DNA from: Glaciecola sp965660625
Lineage (GTDB): Bacteria > Pseudomonadota > Gammaproteobacteria > Enterobacterales > Alteromonadaceae
DNA length: 64,000 nucleotides
Direction: 5' to 3'
NCBI GenBank assembly: GCA_965660625.1
Contig: CBFIAR010000001.1
Span: forward strand, 124,001 to 188,000
Below, in pieces: positions 8,592-17,759 of this stretch. The notes under the pieces are model-generated. The model was not told the DNA's origin. It ran no database searches and saw only the letters and a list, made by a program, of their open reading frames with translations. Each line of letters opens with the position of its first letter. Positions within the stretch are counted from its first letter, which is position 1. The translations under genes and the position numbers were made by a program.

Positions 8592-9389
8592 TTAGTTTTT
8601 TAGGATATTGACAATTTGCCAGTGGCTTTTTTTCTTGGCTAAATCTAGTGCAGTCATTCCTTTTAAATTTTTAGTTTTTGCATTCGCACCATATCGAATG
8701 AGAATCTTTAAAATCTCAAGGTGCCCTGCCTCAGCCGCAGCCATAAGAGGGGTATATCCGTAGTCGTTAGCGCCATCAACATTCGCATTCAAGTCAAGTA
8801 ATTTACGGGTTATTTGAGCATCATTATTTTCCACTGCGATTAACAGTGGTGTCATTCTACTATGCGATGATTTGGCGTTAAGCAGCGCCTTATTCTTTGA
8901 TAGGATGTCCACTATCTCAATGTTGCCGGTTCCTACCGCAAGCATGAGAGGAGTAATACTTCTATTATCAAGCGTGTTTACGTCAGCGTTTACCGACAAT
9001 AAGTATTCGGTGAGTTTGTTTTTTTTCCGCATCACAGACCAACTCAGGGCCGTCAGTCCCGCGCTATCTTGGTACTCGATATTAGCCCCCTTATTGATTA
9101 ATGCCTTCACAATATCAATATGACCGGCTGCAGTCGCTAAAATGAGTGCGCTTCTTCGGTTTTTATCAAGCATGACAACGTTAGCCGAAGCGCCTTGGTC
9201 GAGTAAATGTTGGACCTCTGTTAATTTGTTCATTGTGACCAAACGAAGTAAAACTAGATCGTTAGCGCTCAGTTCTTGAGCCGCACTATGGTAACGTTCC
9301 GGTTGTATGGGATTTGCTGTTACATTCCATGCCAGCAAATTAGTGGCTGCAAATACAGAAATCAGTATAAATTGTGTTTTGCCAATCAA
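8592..9389 (-). CDS. Exported ankyrin-repeat protein
   Basis: A 265-residue protein: a signal peptide (IGKTQFILISVFAATNLLAW..., cleavage near VTAN), then about six ankyrin repeats from residue 45 to the end, each with the pattern TPLMxAAxxGHxEIxxxLLxxGAxxN (for example GYTPLMAAAEAGHLEIL). Ankyrin arrays bind proteins, so a periplasmic binding or inhibitor role is likely, but the partner is unknown. The start is TTG at 9389; GGGGAG sits about 8 bases upstream and no ATG lies before the signal peptide. It is downstream of the CARDB-domain gene on the same strand. Confidence 0.8.
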   Translation of the reverse strand: MIGKTQFILISVFAATNLLAWNVTANPIQPERYHSAAQELSANDLVLLRLVTMNKLTEVQHLLDQGASANVVMLDKNRRSALILATAAGHIDIVKALINKGANIEYQDSAGLTALSWSVMRKKNKLTEYLLSVNADVNTLDNRSITPLMLAVGTGNIEIVDILSKNKALLNAKSSHSRMTPLLIAVENNDAQITRKLLDLNANVDGANDYGYTPLMAAAEAGHLEILKILIRYGANAKTKNLKGMTALDLAKKKSHWQIVNILKN

Positions 9390-9488
9390 TTATCCACTCC
9401 CCATAGAATAAAGCTAATAACAGCATAATGTAGGCACCAATAGTGAATCAATATCACCATCGATGCCTCTTCCTCCTTGTATAATTAA

Positions 9489-11609
9489 TTAACGGCGTAC
9501 TCTTGTTATAGCGGTAGCTGTATCATTATTGCTATCAGTATCGTCATTCGCAATTACCGTCGCAGTCCATGTAAACGTTGTTGGAGCAGATGGTGCGGTC
9601 CAATTAAAGACAAAACTAACACTATCGCCATTTAACACATCACTAAACACCTCGCTGAACTGCACAGTTTCGCCTCTGGAGGACACCCCTTCAACTATAA
9701 CAGTCCCTTCAGCGCCATCCGCGGGTCCATTATTAACAATCTCAACTGCCACGATCTGTTCAGAATTAATAGTCGCTCTTGACGGAACGGCAATGCTCAC
9801 CAGTGCCATGTCAATATTACTAGGTGGAGGTGGTGGCGTGTCATCTTGACCTTCATATTCTAAAATCAATTTGGCACTGTAAATTGCGGTCGATTTAGCA
9901 TCACCTTTGATGTAAAAAGCGACATCGAAGTCACTGGTCATCGGTAAACCATTCGTTGTGTAAGGCACACCATTTATCGTTCCGGCAACAGTAACAAATT
10001 CATTTTGGTTTACATCAACCCAACCAGCGCTGGTTGCTAGTGGAGAAGGACCTTGGCTGTCGTCCCAATCTAGCAGGTTAATCACTGTAGTAACTCGTTC
10101 ACCTACTTCATACTTAATATTGTCACTCTTAAACGGTGGCGCACTGCACTCGATTTTTGGGATTTCTAGTCCCGGCAGGTCTTGACCAAACTTGTTTGGC
10201 TTCAATCGCCAACGTGGGCCAGATACTAATTCAAGACCATCAGCAACTAACTCGTCATCACTTTTGGGAAAAGCACTCCCGATGAAGTTATAAACACCAT
10301 TTGCTTTCCCGTCTGTGCTAACGTAAGACCATTCAAATGGGTCACGATTAATTGTCGTATAATAAGCGTTAGTGAAAGCATTGTAGAGATCTGCTGAGAA
10401 TGCATAGGGATCATCTTGAGCTAAAATACCTGGTGTTGCGTTTTTCTGCAGTGCGAATGGCATATTACGAAGAACAGTACCAGTGCCAATTGCAGTCGCA
10501 GGTGACTCGCTTTCAATAAAATCACCGTCACCTTCATAGCAGGATACGGTTGACTTCCACACTTCTGGTTCGGGAGAGCTATCCTCAGGATCAAAATTCT
10601 CTATAAAGTAAGATGGTGTGCGGCCAGTGGCAGCCTCATTCTCTAAGTCTTCAGGACGTATCTGATCGTTAGGGTTATTGGTGATAAGGTGATCCACTTC
10701 CAAATAAGCTTTGGTTACCACAAAAGGCTCTACTAAATCGGGATCTTTCCATTCATCCGGCAATGCCAAGCGAGCATACATTCTCACGTCGTTGGGACGC
10801 TTGTGTAATCCACCCCAACCATAAAGTGGCTTCCCATCATCTTTAAGTTGAACCGAATAGTCAGTGGTCAATGCGATGTTATTAAGCATATCGGTTTTGT
10901 CATTGGGAAACATTTGGCAACCCGCAGGAACGCCAATCTCATCACACGGAACTGGGTTCTCCAGTCGCGGACCTAGTTCACCATCGACTAAGATTAACGC
11001 GTTATCATCCAAAGGGGCATCAGCACAATTAAACTCGAGGCTACCGCTCTCTGTCCTAAGTATTTGCTGTTCACCAGTGACGGGATCTGCAAACTGATAG
11101 GGGATGGTTTCATGGCAGCTCAGTACATGTTCCATGGCAGTATAGTGCTCGGTCTCGCACTTTACAGACGTGCCTCCTAATCCCTGACACCAGGTACCTA
11201 ATGGGGCTTTGACTTTATATTTAAGCGTTGGAGCATTTGATACTCTGATGCCACCACCGGGTTCATTCCCAACAAAACCTTCAGCATAGTCATAATCTCT
11301 AATTTTCCCTTCAGCGCCCAGAAAGTCAACAACGTAATAGCCAAATTCACTGTCTACTGGATATAGTCTCACCCCAGATTTATCTAAAAAATCGGTAATT
11401 TGAGTACAAGGAAAGTCACCAATACCGCAAATAATTGAAGGATCATTAGTACTCCCAGAAGTGCCATAAGTTGTCCCCGTAAATCCTCCCAAAATATCAT
11501 TCACCGAAAATACATGTACTGATTCATGCGCAGCAAATGCAGTGCTGTGTAATGCTGCTGTAATTATCGCTATTGCAATAGGAGATTTTTTCATATTTTT
11601 TATCAACAT
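9489..11609 (-). CDS. Large secreted protein with C-terminal CARDB-like (Ig-fold) domain
   Basis: A 706-residue protein with a signal peptide (MKKSPIAIAIITAALHSTAF) and a long Cys-containing beta-rich body (pairs such as CGIGDFPC and CDEIGVPAGC suggest disulfides). It ends in a domain after a PPPPP linker (about 590-706) with NIDMALVSIAVPSR...VEIVNNGPADG...NDDTDSNNDTATAITRV, typical of CARDB cell-adhesion-related domains. The body is not recognised. ATG at 11609 is chosen because AAGGTG precedes it. It follows the PEP-CTERM-like gene by 32 bp and probably shares its transcript, suggesting a surface or matrix role for both. Confidence 0.7.
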   Translation of the reverse strand: MLIKNMKKSPIAIAIITAALHSTAFAAHESVHVFSVNDILGGFTGTTYGTSGSTNDPSIICGIGDFPCTQITDFLDKSGVRLYPVDSEFGYYVVDFLGAEGKIRDYDYAEGFVGNEPGGGIRVSNAPTLKYKVKAPLGTWCQGLGGTSVKCETEHYTAMEHVLSCHETIPYQFADPVTGEQQILRTESGSLEFNCADAPLDDNALILVDGELGPRLENPVPCDEIGVPAGCQMFPNDKTDMLNNIALTTDYSVQLKDDGKPLYGWGGLHKRPNDVRMYARLALPDEWKDPDLVEPFVVTKAYLEVDHLITNNPNDQIRPEDLENEAATGRTPSYFIENFDPEDSSPEPEVWKSTVSCYEGDGDFIESESPATAIGTGTVLRNMPFALQKNATPGILAQDDPYAFSADLYNAFTNAYYTTINRDPFEWSYVSTDGKANGVYNFIGSAFPKSDDELVADGLELVSGPRWRLKPNKFGQDLPGLEIPKIECSAPPFKSDNIKYEVGERVTTVINLLDWDDSQGPSPLATSAGWVDVNQNEFVTVAGTINGVPYTTNGLPMTSDFDVAFYIKGDAKSTAIYSAKLILEYEGQDDTPPPPPSNIDMALVSIAVPSRATINSEQIVAVEIVNNGPADGAEGTVIVEGVSSRGETVQFSEVFSDVLNGDSVSFVFNWTAPSAPTTFTWTATVIANDDTDSNNDTATAITRVRR

Positions 11610-11641
11610 AGTTTTTCACCTTAAAAATTTTTTATCGCTTT

Positions 11642-12490
11642 TTAATTTAAATTTCGCTGTCCCTTTTTCTCACGGCGGGTAACACGAAAACCAAATACAG
11701 CCATCATTCCCGCGCTCATTACCCAAAGTATTGATGGTTCAGCTACCGCAGTTGCATACCCTTCACTGTAAGTCGTACCGTAAATGGTCTTACTTTCCCC
11801 AGCTCCAAGTGTAAAACTCAAGCTGTTCTCGAGAAAAATATCGTTAAACAAATCACCTCCAGCAAATAACTCAGCTGAAGAGAAAAGCAAAAATTCATTT
11901 GGGGAATCTACATCAACTAAACTCACTTCTGCATAGCTTCCACCATCATCATTTGCATCAAATAAACCTGAGAATTCCAAATAGGTGCTGACAAAGGATG
12001 TAAACAAAAGATCAAATGTGATTGCTCTGCTTCCATTGCTAGTATTTACGAAAGACAAGGCAAAATCTGTGGCTGCACGAGAATCTGCCGTACCGGTAGC
12101 AATCGCCGAGAATCCAGCTTCACCTAACGATTCTGAATATTGAAAAAATGCATCACCGATAGTCCAGACTGAAGCAAGAGTCGGTTCAATGTAGGTAAAA
12201 AAAGAGGCATCGCCATCACCGGTTGTTGCCATATAAGTGTCAAAAGTGCTACTAGTTAATATCGATATTTCATAATTTGGAGCATTGCCGCTGCCAGATC
12301 CGCCACCAGTCCCATTGCCGCTGCCAGAACCGTCACCACCAGCACTGGTAACACTTATCGAGGTGAGCTCAAATTCAGCATAACTATTATAAATTACCCC
12401 TGCACTGGCCTGGAATGAGGCAATCAATGCAAAGCCCGCAATTATTAACGCCTTAAATAGTAGGCCTATCTTTCTTTGTATTGTTTCCAT
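11642..12490 (-). CDS. PEP-CTERM-like secreted protein (AEP variant)
   Basis: A 282-residue protein. A signal peptide (to about SFQASA) is followed by a Gly/Ser-rich insert (GSGSGNGTGGGSGSG) and a beta-rich domain with acidic residues and no cysteines. The C-terminus carries a PEP-CTERM type sorting signal: AEPS, a hydrophobic helix (ILWVMSAGMMAVFGF) and a basic tail (RVTRREKK). Proteins of this class are processed by exosortase/EpsH and linked to exopolysaccharide biology. The first residue of the usual PEP motif is replaced by Ala, and no exosortase gene lies in this window. The ATG at 12490 has GGAAG upstream. It sits between the lipoprotein and CARDB genes. Confidence 0.75.
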   Translation of the reverse strand: METIQRKIGLLFKALIIAGFALIASFQASAGVIYNSYAEFELTSISVTSAGGDGSGSGNGTGGGSGSGNAPNYEISILTSSTFDTYMATTGDGDASFFTYIEPTLASVWTIGDAFFQYSESLGEAGFSAIATGTADSRAATDFALSFVNTSNGSRAITFDLLFTSFVSTYLEFSGLFDANDDGGSYAEVSLVDVDSPNEFLLFSSAELFAGGDLFNDIFLENSLSFTLGAGESKTIYGTTYSEGYATAVAEPSILWVMSAGMMAVFGFRVTRREKKGQRNLN

Positions 12491-12582
12491 GCTTACTTCC
12501 TTTTTAAGTTAATGGCGAACGACATATTCGCATTCAGTTTATTTGCCTTTTTTTGAATTTTTGAAATTCATAAATCTGCTTC

Positions 12583-13500
12583 TCAAAAATTTAAATGCTT
12601 TAATTCAAGCATCCATTTACTCTCAGAGAGTAAAGCGCCGGAAGCGGACAAAATCCGACGTACTTCACTTTTTTTGACAATGCCGGTATCTGGAGACACC
12701 CATAACTTTCTGTCTGTTTCAACGGTTTTTCCCCTCTTGTTATTTGCATAAGTAAATAGATATTTGTAGGATTCTTTATGATTAATTTGGTTTGCTTGGT
12801 AGTGACCTAAAGGGGTATCAATCATCTGTGTGGCATCGACACTAATTTCGCGCTTCCCTTCTGTAATTGGGCCAGATGCCGCGCCCCCATATACTGTAAA
12901 AAAATCAATAGTCTTTTTATCAGAGGCAACAAGAGGAGCAGGCACGGCCCGTAAGCCTTTTTCAAACGCTGTACCAATAACATATTCATTGCCGTATGCG
13001 TTGGACAGTTCAAATAATTCCCCGTCCGCCTCTTGCCACACATCTTGTGTATCAATTTGACGTTCACCAGTTGCGAGAAAGGTTATTATTGTGCGTAAGG
13101 TAAATATCTTTTTGTCTTGATAATGTAACCTACCTGGCTTAAATTCAGCGACCACTGTGACGGCCGACATGAATATTGGCTCGTCTCTTTTAGATATTCT
13201 TACATCACCCGAAAACTCCAGCATATCGCCTAATTGGTAAAGCCTAATTTGGCTTGTAGGTCGTGTTAGGGGGGGGGAAGTTGTCTCATCAATTATTTCG
13301 CTTCCACATGCACTTAACATTAAAAGAGCGAAGCTGATTAGCATCGTTCTTAAAAAATAAACTTGACTATTTATCTTGCATGCATCAAGCCTTTTCCTTA
13401 TTAAAATGAATCGCTTCTTGTTCATTGTGGTGACCCTCGAGCTGACTTTTACTCTTTTGTGAGAGACCCAATCGTGATGATATTGGCCTGCTTGATTCAT
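12583..13500 (-). CDS. Lipoprotein of unknown function with a 9-C tract
   Basis: A 305-residue protein if translation starts at the ATG at 13500, preceded by AAGGA. An ATG at 13425 (with GAGGG) or one at 13344 would give shorter N-regions. The lipobox LSAC (Cys at about residue 65 from 13500) predicts lipid attachment and envelope location. The mature part is beta-rich and resembles no family I recognise. Its coding strand has nine consecutive C bases (13269-13277) coding for Ser-Pro-Pro-Leu just past the lipobox. The gene is divergent from the CBS-domain gene across a region with an FNR-type box, and heads the PEP-CTERM/CARDB/ankyrin gene run. Confidence 0.7.
   Translation of the reverse strand: MNQAGQYHHDWVSHKRVKVSSRVTTMNKKRFILIRKRLDACKINSQVYFLRTMLISFALLMLSACGSEIIDETTSPPLTRPTSQIRLYQLGDMLEFSGDVRISKRDEPIFMSAVTVVAEFKPGRLHYQDKKIFTLRTIITFLATGERQIDTQDVWQEADGELFELSNAYGNEYVIGTAFEKGLRAVPAPLVASDKKTIDFFTVYGGAASGPITEGKREISVDATQMIDTPLGHYQANQINHKESYKYLFTYANNKRGKTVETDRKLWVSPDTGIVKKSEVRRILSASGALLSESKWMLELKHLNF
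13269..13277. repeat. Homopolymer of nine G (nine C on the coding strand)
   Basis: The run lies inside the lipoprotein gene a few codons after the lipid-attachment Cys. Tracts of this length and position are known sites of slipped-strand mispairing, which would switch the frame. Length variation cannot be seen from one sequence. Confidence 0.9.
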
Positions 13501-13809
13501 ATCTATTTCCTTTATAACTTTCTTACTAAAAACCAACTATGCCAACTCTGATTAATAGTGCTGTTTTCGGATAAACACGGATCTGCAAAATACCAACAGC
13601 CAGCGAATGTGCCTTTTTCTTGAAACTGAAATTAAAGATAAATTGAAATGAAATTAAATGTTTGACACACGTCAAATTTTGAAGATTAATCGTTGGATGA
13701 ATAAAAAGAGAAGATTGGAAATAGTCTTTGTATTGTTGATGTGGGTCAGTTTATTGCGAGCGTAACGCTGATATTAAAGAGTATATCAATTCAAAACGGA
13801 AAGTATGTT
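13501..13809. other. Divergent promoter region of the lipoprotein and CBS genes
   Basis: About 309 bp without a supported gene. It is AT-rich and contains the FNR-type box at 13662-13675. A GTG-started extension of the CBS gene reaches 13741 but is less likely than the ATG at 13810. Confidence 0.55.
13662..13675. promoter_or_regulatory. FNR-type box in divergent promoter region
   Basis: TTGACACACGTCAA has perfect 5-bp arms (TTGAC/GTCAA) and fits TTGA-N6-TCAA. It is 135 bp before the CBS gene start and 162 bp before the lipoprotein start, so it could serve either or both. Confidence 0.5.
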
Positions 13810-14259
13810 ATGTCAGTCAGTCAATATTGTGATAAGAAAATCAGTACATTAACGCAAGATTCATCCATTCTGGAAGCTGCTCAATTGATGCGTACAAATC
13901 ATGTGGGCGAAGTCATTATAGTTCAGCGTCAACAGGGTAAAACTGTTCCTGTCGGGCTTATTACTGATCGTGATTTAGTGATCGAAATAATCGCCATGGA
14001 AATAGACATCGATAAGATAACCTTGGGCAGCATTATGTGTTTAGAGTTGATAACGGTAAATCACGACAGCAGCCTAAAACAAGCGCTTGAGCTGTTGCAA
14101 ACTAATGGAATACGAAGAGCGCCAGTAGTAGACAGCAAGGGGGCATTATTTGGCATTATTGCCATCGAAGGCATATTAAAAGTGTTAAGCCAAGATATGA
14201 CAAAGGTACTCAAGCTTTTTAACAACGAACGTCGTATTGAAAAACAGTTCCGATCGTAG
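13810..14259 (+). CDS. Two-CBS-domain protein
   Basis: A 149-residue cytoplasmic protein made almost wholly of a CBS pair (Bateman module): SVSQYCDKKISTL...GLITDRDLVIEI and SIMCLELITVNHD...GIRRAPVVD...GIIAIEGIL. Such stand-alone pairs bind adenine nucleotides and act as energy sensors; the effector here is unknown. The ATG at 13810 matches the domain start and has GGAA upstream. polX begins 10 bp after its stop codon, so the two are an operon. A second CBS protein (17760-18263) is encoded nearby in a similar setting. Confidence 0.88.
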   Translation: MSVSQYCDKKISTLTQDSSILEAAQLMRTNHVGEVIIVQRQQGKTVPVGLITDRDLVIEIIAMEIDIDKITLGSIMCLELITVNHDSSLKQALELLQTNGIRRAPVVDSKGALFGIIAIEGILKVLSQDMTKVLKLFNNERRIEKQFRS

Positions 14260-14269
14260 ACTGGTCTAT

Positions 14270-15991
14270 ATGACAGCAAATAATATTGATATAGCCAACG
14301 TCTTTGAAGAGGCAGCTGATATTCTCACTTTGCAGGGAGCAAACTTCTATCGCATTCGGGCTTATCGAAAAGCTGCGGCGCAACTTCGTAATATGGACAC
14401 TGAGGTTGCCGACTATGTTAAAAAAGGTCAAGATCTAAGTCAATTACCTGCTATTGGGAATAAATTAGCCAAAAAAATAATCGAAATCATTCAGCAGGGT
14501 CACTGTTCTGAACTGGAGGCTTTGCGCGAGCAAAGCCCATTTGGTCTGACTGAATTGTTACATATTCCCGGCCTTGGCCCAAAACGCGTAAATGCGTTAG
14601 TGCACGTGTTAGGTGTACATACCCAAGAACAACTTTTGCAGGCAGCAAAAGACGGTAGAGTTAGTTCTGTTGCTGGACTGGGTCAGAAAATTCAGACCAA
14701 CATCATCCATACTATAGAATCTAACCTAAAGCGAAAAACGAGACTTAGTCGCGCCATTGCAAAACAATATGCCGATCCCCTTTTGGCTTATTTAAAACAA
14801 ACACCGGGTGTCAAAAAAGCAGTAATTGCCGGCAGTTATCGTCGCTGCAAAGAGACTGTCGGGGATATTGATATATTGGTAACGACAGGAAATGGAGATA
14901 GCGTAACTCACGCTTTTATTAACTACGAGCAAGTGCGCGATGTGTTGTCCACCGGACCAACACGTAGCTCAGTTATCTTATATTCTGGCCTGCAGGTTGA
15001 CCTACGTGTTGTGCCCAACGATTGTTATGGTGCAGCTTTGTATTATTTTACAGGCTCGCGATCACATAATATTGCACTGCGTTTGCGCGCCAAAGCACGC
15101 GGACTTAAAATTAATGAATACGGTGTGTACAAAGATAAAAGACATATAGCGGGAGAAACTGAAGGATCAGTATTAGCTGCGATAGGCTTACCTTGGATCC
15201 CACCTGAATTACGAGAAAATAGCGGAGAAATTGATGCGGCGCAACAGCGTCAATTGCCTACTTTGGTAACACGTGACGATATTAAGGGAGACTTACATTC
15301 TCACACAACTGCAAGCGACGGACATCACAGCCTTGAACAAATGGCCGAGGCCGCAAAAATAGCAGGCCTTGAATATCTAGCAATTACAGAACACTCCAAA
15401 CGATTGAATATAGTACACGGTTTGGATGAAAGACGGCTGATAGAGCAAATAGATGAAATCAATAAACTTAACAGTCGATTCAGAGGATTTAAATTATTGA
15501 AGGGTATTGAAGTCGATATACTAGAGAATGGTGATCTAGATGTATCCGATAAAGTCCTCTGTGAGCTCGACCTGGTGATTGGTGCAGTGCATAGTAACTT
15601 TCATTTATCGCGAAATAAACAAACTGAGAGGATTATGCGAGCGATGGACCGACCTTACTTTACGATACTAGCGCACCCTTCTGGTCGTCTATTGGGAAGC
15701 CGTGAAGCTTATGATTTAGATATGAAACGCATTATACAGCACGCTAAACAGCGGGGATGCTTTCTGGAATTAAACGCACAACCATTGCGTCTCGATTTGA
15801 ACGCGCTGCACTGCAGAATGGCGAAATCTGCAGGCGTACTGGTGAGTATTAATTCCGACGCTCACCAACTCACTGATTTTAATAACCTACAATATGGGGT
15901 GGATCAAGCGCGGAGAGGTTGGTTGGAAAAAGCCGATGTATTGAATACTCGCTCATTGTCCGACCTGCTTAAGTTGTTCGGGCATACATAA
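14270..15991 (+). CDS. polX: DNA polymerase/3'-5' exonuclease PolX
   Basis: A 573-residue family X polymerase. It has an N-terminal 8-kDa-like domain with helix-hairpin-helix elements (LPAIGNKLAKKI, IPGLGPKRV, VAGLGQKI), a nucleotidyltransferase palm (GSYRR at about 188, GDIDILV with Asp199 and Asp201, LQVDLRVV with Asp244) and a C-terminal PHP domain (GDLHSHTTASDGHH, about 340-353; later HSNFH, AHPSG and NSDAHQ) that carries metal-dependent exonuclease activity. Length equals that of Bacillus PolX. It works in gap filling and base-excision repair. The start is the ATG at 14270. It follows the CBS gene and is therefore probably under the same FNR-type promoter region, an unusual setting for a repair enzyme. 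Confidence 0.9.
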   Translation: MTANNIDIANVFEEAADILTLQGANFYRIRAYRKAAAQLRNMDTEVADYVKKGQDLSQLPAIGNKLAKKIIEIIQQGHCSELEALREQSPFGLTELLHIPGLGPKRVNALVHVLGVHTQEQLLQAAKDGRVSSVAGLGQKIQTNIIHTIESNLKRKTRLSRAIAKQYADPLLAYLKQTPGVKKAVIAGSYRRCKETVGDIDILVTTGNGDSVTHAFINYEQVRDVLSTGPTRSSVILYSGLQVDLRVVPNDCYGAALYYFTGSRSHNIALRLRAKARGLKINEYGVYKDKRHIAGETEGSVLAAIGLPWIPPELRENSGEIDAAQQRQLPTLVTRDDIKGDLHSHTTASDGHHSLEQMAEAAKIAGLEYLAITEHSKRLNIVHGLDERRLIEQIDEINKLNSRFRGFKLLKGIEVDILENGDLDVSDKVLCELDLVIGAVHSNFHLSRNKQTERIMRAMDRPYFTILAHPSGRLLGSREAYDLDMKRIIQHAKQRGCFLELNAQPLRLDLNALHCRMAKSAGVLVSINSDAHQLTDFNNLQYGVDQARRGWLEKADVLNTRSLSDLLKLFGHT

Positions 15992-16179
15992 TGCCGGTTT
16001 TGCTGCACCTAAAGCAGGTAGCTAGCACTCAAGTTGGAGTTTTTAGCATTCGAGGCGCAGGCACATTTAATGGCATCGCCCCATCCAGTTTTATGGCTAT
16101 TTTACGCTATTAAGATACGCGTTAACGTCAGCTTGTAAATTAGTGTTTGTGCACCACTATCTATTTTAGTTTGTGCATA

Positions 16180-17673
16180 TTAATCTTTCCAACTTAACGC
16201 TAAGAATTGCTGTATGTTTCCTCTCAGTAATAAAAGAAGCACCGATTGCTCCTCAGTATTTTTTTTAAGCGCTTCGTTAAGCATTACATTGAAGTCCTGA
16301 ACATTACTTATTGGGTTACGATTGACCTGTAAGATGATAGTGCCAGGTTCAATACCAGCCAAGGCCGCCACTGAACCTGGTTCAACAGCGGTAACAATGA
16401 CCCCTTTGTCCTGAACAATGTCATATTGCTCGGCTAAACTTGAAGTGATATTTTCTACCACCATTCCCAGCTCTTCTCTAGTAACGGCATTTCCAGAAAG
16501 CGTAGCCTTATCATTCTGGATGGAGCCCACTACAACGAGCAAGTTAATACGCTTCCCTCTGCGTACAACCGAGATATCTTTTTTACTATTAGGCTTGCTT
16601 AGCGCCACTAAATTTCGAAACTTACCAACCGTAGTAATGGGAGTTCCATCAAACTGGGTAATAACGTCGCCTTGTTCTAAACCTGCTTTAGCCGCCGGTG
16701 AATCTGACATAACCTGTGAAACTAATATACCGTCGTTATCTGTTAGTCCAAATGATTTAGCGAGCGAGTCGGATAGTTCCTGTACCACAATCCCTAAATG
16801 ACCACGAATGACTTCGCCTTTGCTCATTAGCTGCTCACCAATACTCTCCACTAAATTAATTGGGATCGCAAACCCAATGCCCATATAGCCACCACTGCGG
16901 GAAAATATTGCGGTATTCATACCAATAACTTCACCGTCAATATTGACTAATGGACCACCAGAATTACCAGGATTGATTGCTGCGTCGGTTTGAATAAAAT
17001 CTTCATAGTCGTTTATACCCAAACTTGTTCGTCCCGTAGCACTAACGACGCCTACTGTTAGACTGTGACTTAAACCAAAAGGGCTACCAATTGCGATTAC
17101 CCATTCTCCAACCTCTAATACTGAAGAGTCACCTAATAGAGCTGCTGGAATATTACTCGTATTAATTTCGATCAAAGCAACATCTGACTGTGGATCGGCA
17201 CCAACGACTTGTGCATAAAATTTGCGATCGTTTTGCAGTACCACCGTGATCTTTTCAGCATTTTCAATAACGTGATTGTTGGTCAAGATATATGTTTTGT
17301 CTTTAAGTAAACCCTCTTTAACTTTAAATACAAACCCTGAGCCTTGCCCTATCATTTCACGCTGGTTTTGTGGCAATCGAGGCGATTTATATTCGTCAAA
17401 GCGTTCACCAAAAAATCGCTCAAACAAATCGTTGCCAAACCAATTTTCATCATTAAATGGAAATCGAAACGTCGGCGCTACTGTTTTCCTTCCCTCTACT
17501 TGAATAAACACGACTGATGGCGATACCGCTCTTGATACGTCAGCAAATGCCTTACTGGTTTGTCGTAAGTTTTCAATCCCGTTATCTTGTGCGGCTGCTA
17601 TTGCCCAACTAAAAGACATTAGCGCTATCAACAACATTCTAAACAGTATAGTTACATATCGGTTCATTCGCAT
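16180..17673 (-). CDS. DegQ/HtrA-family periplasmic serine protease
   Basis: A 497-residue exported protease. The signal peptide spans the first about 28 residues (to AIAAAQ). The trypsin-like domain has the full triad: His134 (TNNHVIE), Asp164 (SDVALIEI) and Ser238 (NPGNSGGPLVN), followed by two PDZ domains (about 285-375 and 405-490). It should act as chaperone-protease for misfolded envelope proteins. The gene lies 86 bp downstream of a CBS-domain gene on the same strand and probably shares its promoter, which carries an FNR-type box. The extended C-terminus (ending LALSWKD) and the insert RFPFNDENWFGNDLF are within the range of the DegP/DegQ group. Confidence 0.92.
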   Translation of the reverse strand: MRMNRYVTILFRMLLIALMSFSWAIAAAQDNGIENLRQTSKAFADVSRAVSPSVVFIQVEGRKTVAPTFRFPFNDENWFGNDLFERFFGERFDEYKSPRLPQNQREMIGQGSGFVFKVKEGLLKDKTYILTNNHVIENAEKITVVLQNDRKFYAQVVGADPQSDVALIEINTSNIPAALLGDSSVLEVGEWVIAIGSPFGLSHSLTVGVVSATGRTSLGINDYEDFIQTDAAINPGNSGGPLVNIDGEVIGMNTAIFSRSGGYMGIGFAIPINLVESIGEQLMSKGEVIRGHLGIVVQELSDSLAKSFGLTDNDGILVSQVMSDSPAAKAGLEQGDVITQFDGTPITTVGKFRNLVALSKPNSKKDISVVRRGKRINLLVVVGSIQNDKATLSGNAVTREELGMVVENITSSLAEQYDIVQDKGVIVTAVEPGSVAALAGIEPGTIILQVNRNPISNVQDFNVMLNEALKKNTEEQSVLLLLLRGNIQQFLALSWKD

Positions 17674-17759
17674 ATTACCCCTGATACCAATCCCTTTTAA
17701 TATATGGAATTAATTGGTATTTAATCATTCGATTCTGCCTACTAGATCTAATATTTCTG

